From Larus michahellis (taxonomy: Eukaryota; Chordata; Aves; Charadriiformes; Laridae), in NCBI RefSeq assembly GCF_964199755.1, contig NC_133896.1, positions 62,909,142 through 62,973,141 on the forward strand: a DNA stretch of 64,000 nucleotides. Direction: 5' to 3'. The position numbers and the translations under genes were made by a program. This document shows, one piece after another, positions 49,701 to 60,588 of this stretch. Position 1 is the stretch's first letter, and every line of letters starts with the position of its first letter. The notes under the pieces were generated by a model that saw nothing but the letters and a program-made list of their open reading frames with translations, ran no database searches and was not told the origin of the DNA.

Positions 49701-52700
49701 CTGAACACAGCCCAGCTCTGAGGGAGGTTTCAGCTCCGCTTTCCAGACCTGTCTCTTCAACCTTGTCTCTGTCACATAAGTGAACTGAAATGAACATATG
49801 TTTTTAAGTTTGTTTCTAAAATAACCAGACCATAGCAGAAATACTGCGCTGCCCACACCAGTCTCCCCCCGCCTTCCTCAGGGGAAAGAGCGGAGAAAAA
49901 CCATGCGTGTTAGTCACATCAGATGAAGTGCTACGGCAACGAGGATTTATACAAAACAGAGCCAAAAAAAAAAAAAAAAGGGCTGCTGGGTCCCAGCTGT
50001 GGGTGAACAACGAGCTGTGAGTCCGGGCGGTGATGGCGAGCCAAGGCTCGCTCAGCCCCAGCCTGGCTGGGCTCCCCAGGGCACGCATCAGCCCTGCAAG
50101 CGTGCGAGACATCACCGGGCGCGTTGCAGGCACGTGTCCACCTTCTGCAACATGCAGAGCTGATGACGGGCACGAGAGCATCCCGTAAATGGGTTGGGCA
50201 GGAGGAGCAAGATATTGCTGCCCCAGCCTTTGCTGTCCTTTCAGAGACAGAGGCAGACCGCGTCCAAGGGACAGACTCTAAGTATCAAGGAGATGCTTTT
50301 GTCCTTCAGAGGATGCTACAGCAGGATGTTACCCAAGAGCTGCCCCGACCGGCTCCTTTCTAAATCCCTTTTTAGTTTTTAAGAGACATGTGTGTATCTG
50401 GCAAGGAACAAACATAAGCAGGGAATAAAGAGAAGATGAAATCAGCTGCTTCCTGGTGAGAGAGGGGACAGTTAAAAGAGCATGAGCACTTTTCGTTTTG
50501 ATTGATCCCAACAAAAGTAATTTCTGTTTCAAAATCAAAATGTGAAGAAAACTGTCACAACAAAGTTACCTAGCCTAAAAGGCTGTTCTTTACCTTATCT
50601 TATTCCACACTCAGCAGACACCGAAACTCCAGGGGTGCTTATTTTATTTCCAAGCATACATCCCAAGGGATAGGTTTGCACCTTATGAAGAAGACAAGGA
50701 GAGCACAGGGCTCTGGAAGCCCCCAGCCTTTTATTCCCCCTCTGCCTACTGGCTCGTGCTGTAAGAAACTCAAGGCAAATCCTATGCCCAGCATCAATGA
50801 TTTCCTGTAGTTCCTCTGTGTATTTCTCAATATTGCTGCAAGTACGTTACCTACAAAAGCCAGCTGTGACTGCATCTACATCCACTTGTCTCCCTTCTGC
50901 CCTAAACGCTGAGCCCTGCAGAGCTATTTCCTTTCACAGAGTTGTTTGTTCTTTGAAAATCCAGGCTAAATGCTCTCCATGGGGAAAAAAGGACATTTTA
51001 CACCCATGTCTATGATAAGCAGAACAATATAGCTGAAATGGCAGCTTGGCTTTTGATGAAAGCCAATTTTCATGAAATCCAGACATATGGACTATCTAAT
51101 AATTATTATTACACTCACAAAATTATTTTCTCATTCGCAGTTTGGAGACTTGATAGTATTCAGGAAGGAATATCTGAAAGAGGCATCATCAAATTGGTAC
51201 GAGAACTCAAACCCTCCTGTCTAAACTGTCACTGAGGCTACAAGGAAGATTTAAGATGCTTCTGTAAATGAAGGAAGCTAGGAAAAATTATTTTCCACTT
51301 TGGAGCATTTTATTTGTTGCTTGCCCACAACAGTACCGTGCATAACTAGTTGAACTGCTGTCACAGTATAGAGTCAGCATCAGCAGAGCACACGTAGCTA
51401 TTTTTGTTGAAATTATTACAAATGTCAGGATCTACCACTTCAAAAGTGCTTTGACAACAATGGAAAAAATTCACCTTGCAAAATTTTAAAAAGTTCAAAT
51501 TGGGAATGTCTCTTTAATTAGTTTCAAAACATTTAATATAAATTTTATGGTACAATCCTACCCTAGGGCCACCATTAATCCCTTATGGCTACGAGAGATA
51601 CCAAGTAACCTAATGGAAGAAGAAAGAGAACATTTTGTCCTTTGTTTCCCACCTATTACTGTTTACTAAACGAATTACAGAAGATTTAATAAATCATCTC
51701 AGAAAAATAAGTTGCTGCAAGTTCTCCCTTCTTGTTATGACAGGCAGCCCCATCTCTGCCCCGACTGTTTTTCCAGTCTTACGTAAAGGAAGGAATTGTT
51801 CGTCTGCCTCCATTTCCTAATTCCAAAGCGGATCGCTACCATTTGATTTGCAGAGACGCTACACAACGCCTCGGAGAGAGGAGGTTTAACATTGTGCTGC
51901 CTCGTTGCACAAGATGACAAGAGGCACGGAAAAGTGGTAGGGTAGAAGGACAGGCCTTTCATAAAATGCAGCTATTTGGGCATAAGCTTGAATAAACCTG
52001 ACAATGACGTCCAAATGGGCAAGGTGGTATGGAAGACAAGCGATAGGCTGGTAGAGCTTGGCAGAATACGATAAATGGATTTCACAATACATCGGGAGAT
52101 TTCCCAATCTGCCAGTGTTCATGAGAACATCAAAAATTCAGCAAAGCCGAGCTTATCTGGCCTTTTAAAGCACTCTGGCGCACTTTAAAAAGCATGCAGG
52201 TAGACTAAAGTGCATCCACGGGATGCTTTAAAGCCTACTCTTATAAATTCCCTGTTCCTGCTTACAGAGAGCATTGCCCACTGGCAGGTGGCACCAGCAA
52301 AAGCCCGCAATAACATCTCTTTTTAAAGCATCCACGGGAAATACCTGCAAGCAAAGCAACCAGCAGGCTGTCAGACTTGACCTGCGGGGTCCTCTTTACA
52401 AGCTAATAGTTTCCTCCTCCTGACGCTGGCTCTGGCCCAAGTGAGATGTACTTCAAAGGAAGAGCCTCCCCGGCAGGGACTTGGCGCTGGAAGCGCTGCG
52501 ATCAATGGGGACTGGCCGCTTTGGGACCCTCATCTCCCAGCCTGTGCTGCTTGCACCCTTTTGAACAGTAAGAGACGAGGGAAAGAAACTGCAAGCGCCC
52601 GTTCCCTGCTATTTTAGTTCAAGACCCTTCGCCAGGTGGTGCGCTGCGGAAAACTGTTGTGCATTTTGCAGGTTGTCCCGACGGGCAAAAAGGTGCCAGC

Positions 52701-53189
52701 GCGGCTCCGTGGCAATTAGTCAGAGGTGTCTGCTTGTTGCTGGAGGCAAGGAAAGAAACATGTCAGCGAGGCTCTTAAAGCAGGTAATGCTGGAAACAGC
52801 TGTTTATCCAGCACAAAGAAGTAAAACGATTGTTCATCAGAGCTGAAGTGAGAAGACCTCCTGTGCAGCCCTGCGGTGGACCCAAGGGAACCGTGTGAGG
52901 TTACCTGTCAGGTAAACATGAGTGACAGCTGGAAGAGCAGTAGTGAACTGAGGCAAGGTAAGCTTGGCCAAGATCTGTATTAAAAGGAAATGAGAAATCT
53001 CATGTTTTTGGAACGTGCTGAGATCTGGTGATGCTTCTTACTCTGTCCCAAGAGCCTGACTAGAAGCAGGGGACTCACACAGGGGCACGGCCCTCTCAGT
53101 GAGGCACTCGCACCAAATCAGGAGGGAAAAACACCTCCAACCCTCAAACTCCCCAAAACACCTTAGTCACATGACATGGGCAGTATCAA
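46794..53189. other. Non-coding, no gene recognised
   Basis: No recognised gene or transposon. A poly-A run lies at 49964-49979. GC-richer short patches occur at about 50.0-50.15 and 52.4-52.75 kb without conserved coding sequence. A cluster of related short repeats around 52.16-52.34 kb is listed separately. Confidence 0.5.
52158..52340. repeat. Cluster of TTTAAAGCAT(CCACGGGA) motifs
   Basis: The motif GCATCCACGGGA occurs at 52212-52223 and again at 52328-52339. The first copy runs into GGATGCTTTAAAG, the inverted version of the TTTAAAGCATCC that precedes the second copy. GCATCC-ACG-GGATGC at 52212-52226 could form a 6-bp hairpin. Related TTTTAAAGCA/TTTAAAAAGCAT strings lie at about 52163-52195. 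The direct and inverted copies are visible in the sequence; no function is known. Confidence 0.7.
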
Positions 53190-53690
53190 CATAGAATCGT
53201 AGAATGGTTCAGGTTAGAAGGGACTTTAAAGATCATCTACTTCCAACCCCCCTGCCATGGGCAGGGACACCCCCCACTGGACCAGGCTGCTCAAAGCCCC
53301 ATCCAGCCTGGCCTTGAACACTTCCAGGGATGGGGCATCCACAACTTCCCTGGGCAACCTGCTCCAGTGTCTCACCACCCTCACAGTAAAGAATTTCTTC
53401 CTAATATCTAATCTATGTCTCCCCTCTTTCAGTTTAAAACCGTTACCCCCCATTCTATCACAACACTCCCTGATAAAGAGTCCCTCCCCATCCTTCCTGT
53501 AGGCCCCCTTTAGGTACTGGGAGGCCGCTATAAGGTCTCCCCAGAGCCTTCTCTTCTCCACGCTGAACAACCCCAACTCTCTCAGCCTGTCCTCATAGGA
53601 GAGGGGCTCCAGCCCTCTCATCATCTTTGTGGCCCTCTGCTGGACCCATTCCAACATCTTCTGGTGGTGGCTGTCCCTCTTTTGTATGAG
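53190..53690 (-). mobile_element. CR1 LINE 3' fragment (antisense)
   Basis: On the + strand this begins CATAGAATCGTAGAATGG, then GGACTTTAAAGATCATCTA and CCATGGGCAGGGACACC, the reverse complement of a CR1 3' end. On the - strand a long frame from about 53720 to 53226 encodes LEWVQQRATKMMRGLEPLSY, then [17 protein letters not shown], then DIRKKFFTVRVVRHWSRLP, the C-terminus of ORF2. It is a 5'-truncated copy of about 500 bp, close in type to the 45.7 kb element. The 5' edge is blurred around 53.69 kb. Confidence 0.96.
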
Positions 53691-56600
53691 GAAGAGAGCT
53701 GACACAGAGGGAGCCACCACAACTCCTCTGTCCCCCTGGCCTCTGTAAGCGAGAGTGGCTGTGAACTCATGGCCACCCCTTCTTGGGCTGCCCCTTCTGC
53801 CACCGCTTACCCAGAGCCAGGCACAATGCTCAGGGTATTTTCCACCAGCATCAGGTGGATGGCATACTGGAAATCATCAAGACGGGGCTTAGATTTGCAG
53901 GATGCCAAAGGAAAGGGCTTTATATCGGACAGGATCAGATAGCAGGCTAGATGAAACGAGGTGAGATATGAGGACACTTACTCAGGGCCAAAGGTTAATG
54001 CCTCCCCACATGACAAGGGTCGGTATCTGAGGAATCCAGAGGCCACCATGCAGCTACTGACCTTTGCCCGGGGATCTGAGAGACAGTGCTCACCAGCTCC
54101 AGGGTTGTCCCTGTGCCATAGCAAAGACAGTCTGGAGCAGAAACTGAGATACAGTTGCTAGAAGAAAGTGATAACATCAGTAAACAGACCTCGGGGGAAA
54201 AAATAAGCCGGCTTGTGGCTTGATTTGCTGCAAGCCCTGCTAACGCTGAACTCGAACATGAGGACGGTGCCCAAAAGACAGCAGGCTCATGAGACAGTGC
54301 CTATGTAAATGACACTGGTAAAGGACTAGAGTATTACCTTTCCAAAGGATTAGGAGGATTACCTTTTCAAACACAGCATCTCTTTCCCCTCTCCCGCCAG
54401 CTCCTGATCCTCCACAGGGCTTTTCAGCCCACCAGCAGCACTCCCTGGAGGCTTACAGAGTGACTCGGCACCTGAAATGGGTGGACCCCAAAGGGAAAAA
54501 AGGCGCATTTTAGGGGCCGTACTGCTAGTGCCGGCCACCTTCCCCTTGTGCCATCGGAGACACAGTGTATAAAGAGCCCAGCTAATTTTGGCTCTCGTGT
54601 TGCGAGGTTTTGCTTCCTCTCCTCTCTGTGGAAAGGACAAGCTCTCCTGCGTGGCCGCCGCCTCTGGCAGGGCATCCACCACAGAGGCATTTGGCTACTA
54701 CAATCCAAACAAGCGTGGGGGGAGTGTGTGTGGGGGTGTTGAACTGCTGAGCAGGCTCTCGCTATTTGTACAACCCTCCCGCCCTGGCAGAGCCGCCCCT
54801 GGCACCCGCCAGCTGCTGGCGCGAGGGCTGCGGCAGCCTGACTTGGAGGTGACACCGCAGCCCCGGGCGCTGCGCCTGCTCCGAGGTGGCACGGGGACAG
54901 GGATGGAGCGGGATGGCCATCGCTGGGAGATGGCCGGCAGGGAAGTCCCCGCGCCTCGGCTCCGCAGCTGCTGGAAGCGGCGGGAGGATAATCCGGAGCA
55001 GCTGCTGGCATTCCTCCTGTACCCTAGGAGCGATCAAAGCCCAGCGGTGGCCTGGCTTTCCCGGTGTTACTAGGCGCAATGGAGCAACATCAAGGATACC
55101 TAGGAATTTCCCTTTTATCGCAGCCGTAGCCACAGTGCGTTTATACGAAGCAGAAGGGATAAGTGACCCAGCCAGCAAGTGTTTTCCTAAATTCTCTCTG
55201 CAGGCACAAGTGGTAGGTACATTTTCTCCATGTCCTCATGCTCTCCCTAGGGATCCAGCAGAAGTCCTGTACCAGTGCTGGAAAAGTGGGGCAAAATGAG
55301 GTCTTTGGAGATAAGGTACTGCTTTGTGGGTCTTGCAGTGAAGGTCTTACTTTTCATTAAAACTGCATATATATTATACTCCCGTTACTACCAAGCTGTA
55401 AGTCAGACACAGTTTGCAAGAAAACTTTGGGCCCTCAAAGGAGGACTTACCAAGAACAAGTCCTTAGCAGACATAAAAATTATTTAAATAAAGAAGAACA
55501 TGTCACTTAAGTGTTTCATTGTTCGCAAAGTAGTTTACATGCATCAGTGGGAGCTAGGGAAAAAAGTGTTTGCACAGAAACTGCTAAGAAGGCCTATTAT
55601 ATCGCACTTCCCAACAAAGCCCAGGCTGTTATCCTGGCTGTGAGCAGCCTCATTGTGCAACAGACACGATCAAAGGGAAAAGATCACAAACGCTTCCATA
55701 CGAGAAACCCCTTGGCCACTATGGAAGGGAATCATGCAGGCGGTATAAGGTATCACTCATCTCACTGGGTGTCCTTGAGAACTATACCATGACATAAGTG
55801 ATGATAACTGAAATCTGAAAATAAAGAGTAAAAAGTTGTTGCAACTTTTTTTTCCCACAGAAGTGTTCGCCAGTTCAGTTTATACCATTTGTTTCTATAC
55901 TGAAAAAAGTATCAAGAAGAAAAGAAAAAAAACTCACTTCACTTATAGACCCCCTACAAAACACTACACAGACCTTATTTCTTAGAGTTAAAAAGTGAAA
56001 CTAGAAGTTTTTCTTGATATGTATTAGTTTATGGTATTTAATGGTAAAAAACCGAAAAGAAATGTTAGTCATGACACATGCTACCAAAATCTCTAAGCTA
56101 AATCGTTGAAAATATATGTTATAAATAGATATTCCACATGTACAACGGACACATGCTAGTTTATGTGAGTTATTAAAGGGCTAGGCCGAAAATATGCAGA
56201 CTTTAAGACCGTGTTTTAAGAAATTTTAACTAAAAACACATGCAGAGTATGCATTCTAGCAGATAATTACACATAGAGTAGAGCAGGGCTCATACAGAAA
56301 GTAGAAACAGTGTAGCAACATGCACTTTTTGTCTTATAGAGAAATACATGTATTATAAAAGTACTTCCTATTTTCCTTTTTAAAAAGGCTAATTTTTAGG
56401 CACTACAGGTCACCCACCTCTAGAATCTCACTAATCTAATCTACAATGTGTAAACACACCCAGATTTACAAGATCCAAGAGAATACTATTTTTATCATCT
56501 TCCCTTGTCCAAAACAACAGCTTGCAGGGGAAAAAAAAGAAGGGGGCAACCCACAAATCTCAGAGAAAACACGAAACCTGGAAGATGACGAGGCCAGCCC

Positions 56601-59600
56601 TTCCCAATTGACGACTCCTTCTCATTCCTATCTTTTATCCTCCAAGAACTGGGGAGGCTATATTTAAAGGCCTCACACATTTTCTCCTGTCACCAGGATA
56701 CTCAGCAATTTGAGATAAAATGAGTAAAAGGGTGACCTCTTTAAAAGATTGCTGACAAGTTTTGTTCAGGTAAAGAGGCCGTTAAGTACTTTCTTTACCT
56801 GAGATTTCTGCAATTTTTTAACAGTAAGAAGCCTCAGATGTCTGATCTGCTTCTCCTGTAAAAAACTTATATCTAACTTTTCTTTATATTTTTTAATCTG
56901 TTTTGTTTGTGTGTGTCTATGGGCGGGGGGGTAAGGATACATGACACTCCACACTTAAGTAGAAGATGCTGCTTTTCAAATCCCTACTCTTTACTTGTCT
57001 AAGAGGACTAATGTAGCGATAAAACTCTGTGCCATCGATCCAAGAATCGTGAACCTACCTTAGCTGCTTTCGAAGGTGTTTTTGTGTGCATTGCAGGCTT
57101 CGCTAGAGACGGCGAACTTGTGTCGATAGGATGGTAATTCTCATTACTTGCTAGTAAGGCCAGGCTGAAACCTCATTGTTTTTGTTTCCTAGAGAAAGAA
57201 CCGAGATCACATCTGCATTTTATAAAAGCTCCGGAGTAGTTGCTGATCAACAACAACCAGCAGCCAAAGCTCTGCCTCTAGAAACTTGCATTGTTTTGCC
57301 GTTGGAGTTGCTACATACTGTGTCCTCATTAAAAGTCTGGTTAAGTCATTTAAGCTCTAAAAACGAGATCTGTACTCCCCTGAACAGCTAGCAGAAATTG
57401 TTACTAACAAGAATTATATGCAACAGCCTCTGGGCTGGCTTCCTTTGTTCTTTAAAGGGTACTCATCGTCAGCTCGAAACCTGCTAGTGTTTCTAGGTTC
57501 TACGAAATAAGGCTATTTTGAGTTAGTAACTCAGATGTAAATGGAAAAAGTCCGTTTTCCTGTCTGTTTTCTGGGGTTTAATATAAAATCTGCAAAGGCA
57601 TTAAAACAGTAGGGTAGGGAGCTAGAGCTCCTACGGAAATAAAAAGTCGCATGTGTAAAAAGCGTTCACAGCATTTGCTGTCGGTTAAGGCATGGGGTTG
57701 CGGGGGGGAAGGACTTGTAAAACTCTCCAATTTCTCTGACAAGCGCATTGACTGAATTTTATAAGGACCAGTCTAGCAGTGAATGTAGAAAAGAGGTGAT
57801 TTTTGCCTGTTACCCCACGGGTGTCTGTCACCCCCGACCCTGCCGAGTGCCAGCGGCTCCCTGTCTTCCTTCGCCAGGTGATGGACCACTTTGCCCGACT
57901 GTTCCTAGAAGCAGGAGTTGTTCTCCTGCCCAGGCTCCCTCTTCTGTGAATTACGGCAAGTCTGTCAATCCTGCTTTCCCAGTTGTCGCTGAGGGCTATC
58001 GTGTATCAGGCTAGCGTACTGCTGCCAGGGAGGCTCCTTGAACTTGCTCGCTTGCCTAGGACAGGCATCGCAGACACAGGCGTGCTTTGCTTAGCTTGGG
58101 ATCACGCGCAGCTCCGGGCACGCATTGCTCTGGTGCCAGAGCACATGAGCAAGCTGGATGTGCTCTGAGCCTGAAGAAGATGAGTGAGCTGTGCCATAAA
58201 ACCCCCCGCAAGCTGCTGGATCGGGAGGAATTATGGAAAAGTGGGTTCTGGGGTGGACTTAGAGCGTGGGAGCTCAGGGGTAGGAATCAGCCATTGGGCA
58301 GCAGGGCCTCTTCATGGGATACTAGTACTGGGCTGGAAATGGGGAGGTCTCTGAATGCCCTCTGCCACATCAGGCTCTTCTCTACTCACCCCATTTCCAT
58401 CTCTCTCTGTGCTTTTGCTCCTCTGTTGGAAATAGTGACGAACAAAGGCTACAGATCAGAGATGCGGCAGTCTGTTCCACATGCTGGCATCGACCTGTCC
58501 TACAAATACACAGAGTGTGTTTAGGCATGGTAGGCGTGGAGGGTCGTGATAATAGCTTCTCCTGTAGCAAGAAAATGGTAGCCAGTTATATGGGAAGAAG
58601 AGGGAGGCATGCCGGAGGTCAGTGGGTTTGCTTCCTCCATGTCACATGTAAATACTTGCACCCACAGGTACCCACAGCTTACAATAACACGCAGACGGCA
58701 TCTAGCAGGAACAGGGTGCCCACAGTAACTACAGCCAGGCTGTAGTTTGCCCCAGGTTCCACCCCCCCCGCTGAGATGAGAACCCAGTCACCTTACAGCT
58801 AGTCCTTTGCATTGTGTTGTCCAGGTAAAGCAGAGGCTGTCGGGAAAGCTTTGGCCACACTCAGCCCACCTCCCAAGGACCATTTTAGACCACAGCATGC
58901 TACCTTTGTCCTGCAGGGTGTCCTAGGTATCGAGTAATTTTTGGCCAGGGATCAAGTGGGCTTGCACTTAGCCATGAGCTACTTGGCACATTCCTATCAG
59001 TAAAAGTGGCAATTTTCCCATCTCCGCTGGAGATCCTTGCAGGTATCTAACCTGTAATGCTAAAAGGGTCTCTTGGTAGGGTGTTCTCCAGGTAGGTCCC
59101 CAGCCTTAACAGCCACTAACCCTTTCCCCAAATGCAAATTAGTGCACACCTATCGATTTCAAGAACCCTGCAAAGATAACTTATCATGATGGATCCATTA
59201 ACCCCTCTTGGAATTGCATAACCTGCTGAACTATTACCATGCACAGAAAGCTAAGTGGGTTATTGGAGAAGATAAAATAATCTGCTAGGCAGAGGGCATT
59301 GTTATGGCTGAGCAATAATGTTTGCTGAGGGCTTAATTTCAGGTTGATCTAGGAAGACATAGAAGACCATGTAGTTCAAAATTAAATGGTGAGAACTCAG
59401 TACAGCCACAGTTGCAGGACACAAAATAGCTGGCTCAGGACAGGGAACATCTTTGCAGTGTAGTATAAAGGCATAGCCCTGAATGTTTTATTAGGGTCAG
59501 AAAGGACAGTAAGAGCCATGGCTTGAATTTCATAAAGGGCATTTTCCCCTTCTGGCATACCAGAGATAGGAAATACATACGTTTTTTCCACAGCAGAGCA

Positions 59601-59899
59601 GAACCAGACTGGGAGGAACTTGAGCCCATTCGCTGTAATTTGGGCAGAAGAACTATTCATCAGCCTCCTGCCTGGGATTTTCTTCATCGCTTCCTTGCCC
59701 CTACAGCAGTGGTTTTCAACATGTGGCCTGAAGCCTTTGGAAAGGAGAGGTGGAAACTATCCTTGGAGGACACAAAGTGTCCTTGATAACCCCGAATTTG
59801 GGGTTTTTAAAAAAGGGCTTTACACCTCTGCGAGAAAAGTTCCAAGCCTTGCCAACCCAAAACCTGGGAATCCCGTGCCCTGCTGCTGGGGGGAGCAGA
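53691..59899. other. Non-coding upstream region of AKR1D1
   Basis: No recognised exon. It contains a GC-rich patch at about 54.77-55.08 kb with long overlapping frames on both strands but no recognisable protein, an AT-rich stretch at about 55.8-56.5 kb, and a GC-richer stretch at 57.8-58.2 kb. The string CAGTGGTTTTCAAC at 59707-59720 resembles the end of a hAT-type (Charlie-like) DNA transposon. As the several kilobases before the AKR1D1 promoter, this region is the likely place for its distal control elements, though none is recognisable. Confidence 0.5.
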
Positions 59900-60125
59900 C
59901 ACCCCGGCAGGCAGGGGCTGGACCCCTGGCCGGCAGCTGCGGGCAGGGCAGTCCCGAGGGGGCTCCCTGGCAGCGGGCAGGACCCACCCCCCCGCCATCC
60001 CCGCCGGGGTGGGGGACGCCCACCAGCCTGCCTCGACTTTCCCATGAAGCTGCCTTTGCCCTTGCGCGCAGCTTCTCCCGAAGCAACCCCGCGGGGGTCG
60101 CGGCGGGGCCGGCTCCGGGCTTGCT

Positions 60126-60230
60126 CGGGGGTCCGCAGGGTCTTGCCCGGGCGGTGTGTGTGGGTCCGCAGGGACCTGCGGGGGCCGTCCCGGGGGTCCG
60201 CGGGGGCCTTCCCGGGGCGGTGCGCGGGGG
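60126..60230. repeat. About 33-bp imperfect tandem repeat in promoter
   Basis: Three degenerate copies of a GC-rich unit carry the core TCCGCAGGG/TCCGCGGGG at 60132, 60165 and 60197, a spacing of 33 and 32 bases. Each copy is followed by a CCCGGG-containing stretch. The period close to a multiple of three helps keep the frame in phase with AKR1D1 open through this region. It lies 270-370 bases upstream of the start codon. Confidence 0.7.
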
Positions 60231-60495
60231 CTGCCGGTGTCCGCGGCGGGGCGGGGCGCGGGGCGGGGCGCGGAGGGGCGCGGTGCCGGGCGGCCGCGGG
60301 CACACGTGGCTCAGCCCCCCAAAAAGGCACTCCCCGCTGGCGGGAGCGGGCAGTTCGTACCTCGACACCTGCAGAGGCATCGTCGGTCCGGTCGATCGGT
60401 GTCGGTGCGCAAGGGGCCGCGGTTGGCTGCGGAGCAGCGGCTCCCGCCCCTGCGGAGGCAGCCCCGGGCTTGGGGCGGCCCTACCTGCCGGCAGT

Positions 60496-60588
60496 ATGAA
60501 CCTGACGGCCGAGAGCCACCGCGTCCCGCTGAGCGACGGGAACAGCATCCCGCTCTTGGGGCTGGGCACCTACGCCGACCCCCAGAAA
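60496..60588 (+). CDS. AKR1D1: AKR1D1 exon 1 (steroid 5-beta-reductase), partial
   Basis: AKR1D1 uses NADPH to reduce the delta-4 double bond of 3-oxo-steroids to 5-beta products. It acts in the cytosol, mainly of liver, in bile-acid synthesis and steroid hormone clearance. This exon encodes the first 31 residues. Residues 7-19 ([13 protein letters not shown]) match the AKR1D1 N-terminus and differ from AKR1B and AKR1C types. GLGTY at residues 22-26 is the first barrel strand and part of the cofactor site. The ATG has A at -3, and family length (about 326 residues) fits this start. The exon ends after AAA, in phase 0, at a GTAAGT donor (60589). Exon 2 onward, with the catalytic Asp, Tyr, Lys and Glu, is outside the window. 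The frame is open upstream back to 59620, but no in-frame ATG precedes 60496. Confidence 0.93.

Noticed and set aside
53226-53720. 164-codon open frame, - strand
   Set aside because: CR1 ORF2 C-terminus within an antisense CR1 fragment.
54424-55178. Frames of 138-195 codons on both strands in a GC-rich patch
   Set aside because: High GC lowers stop frequency in every frame; none of the translations resembles a known protein, including CREB3L2 exon 1.
58180-58245. Possible small exon starting MSELCHKTPRKLLDREELWK
   Set aside because: The frame looks protein-like for about 20 codons but has no recognised homologue, clear splice sites or supporting neighbouring exons.
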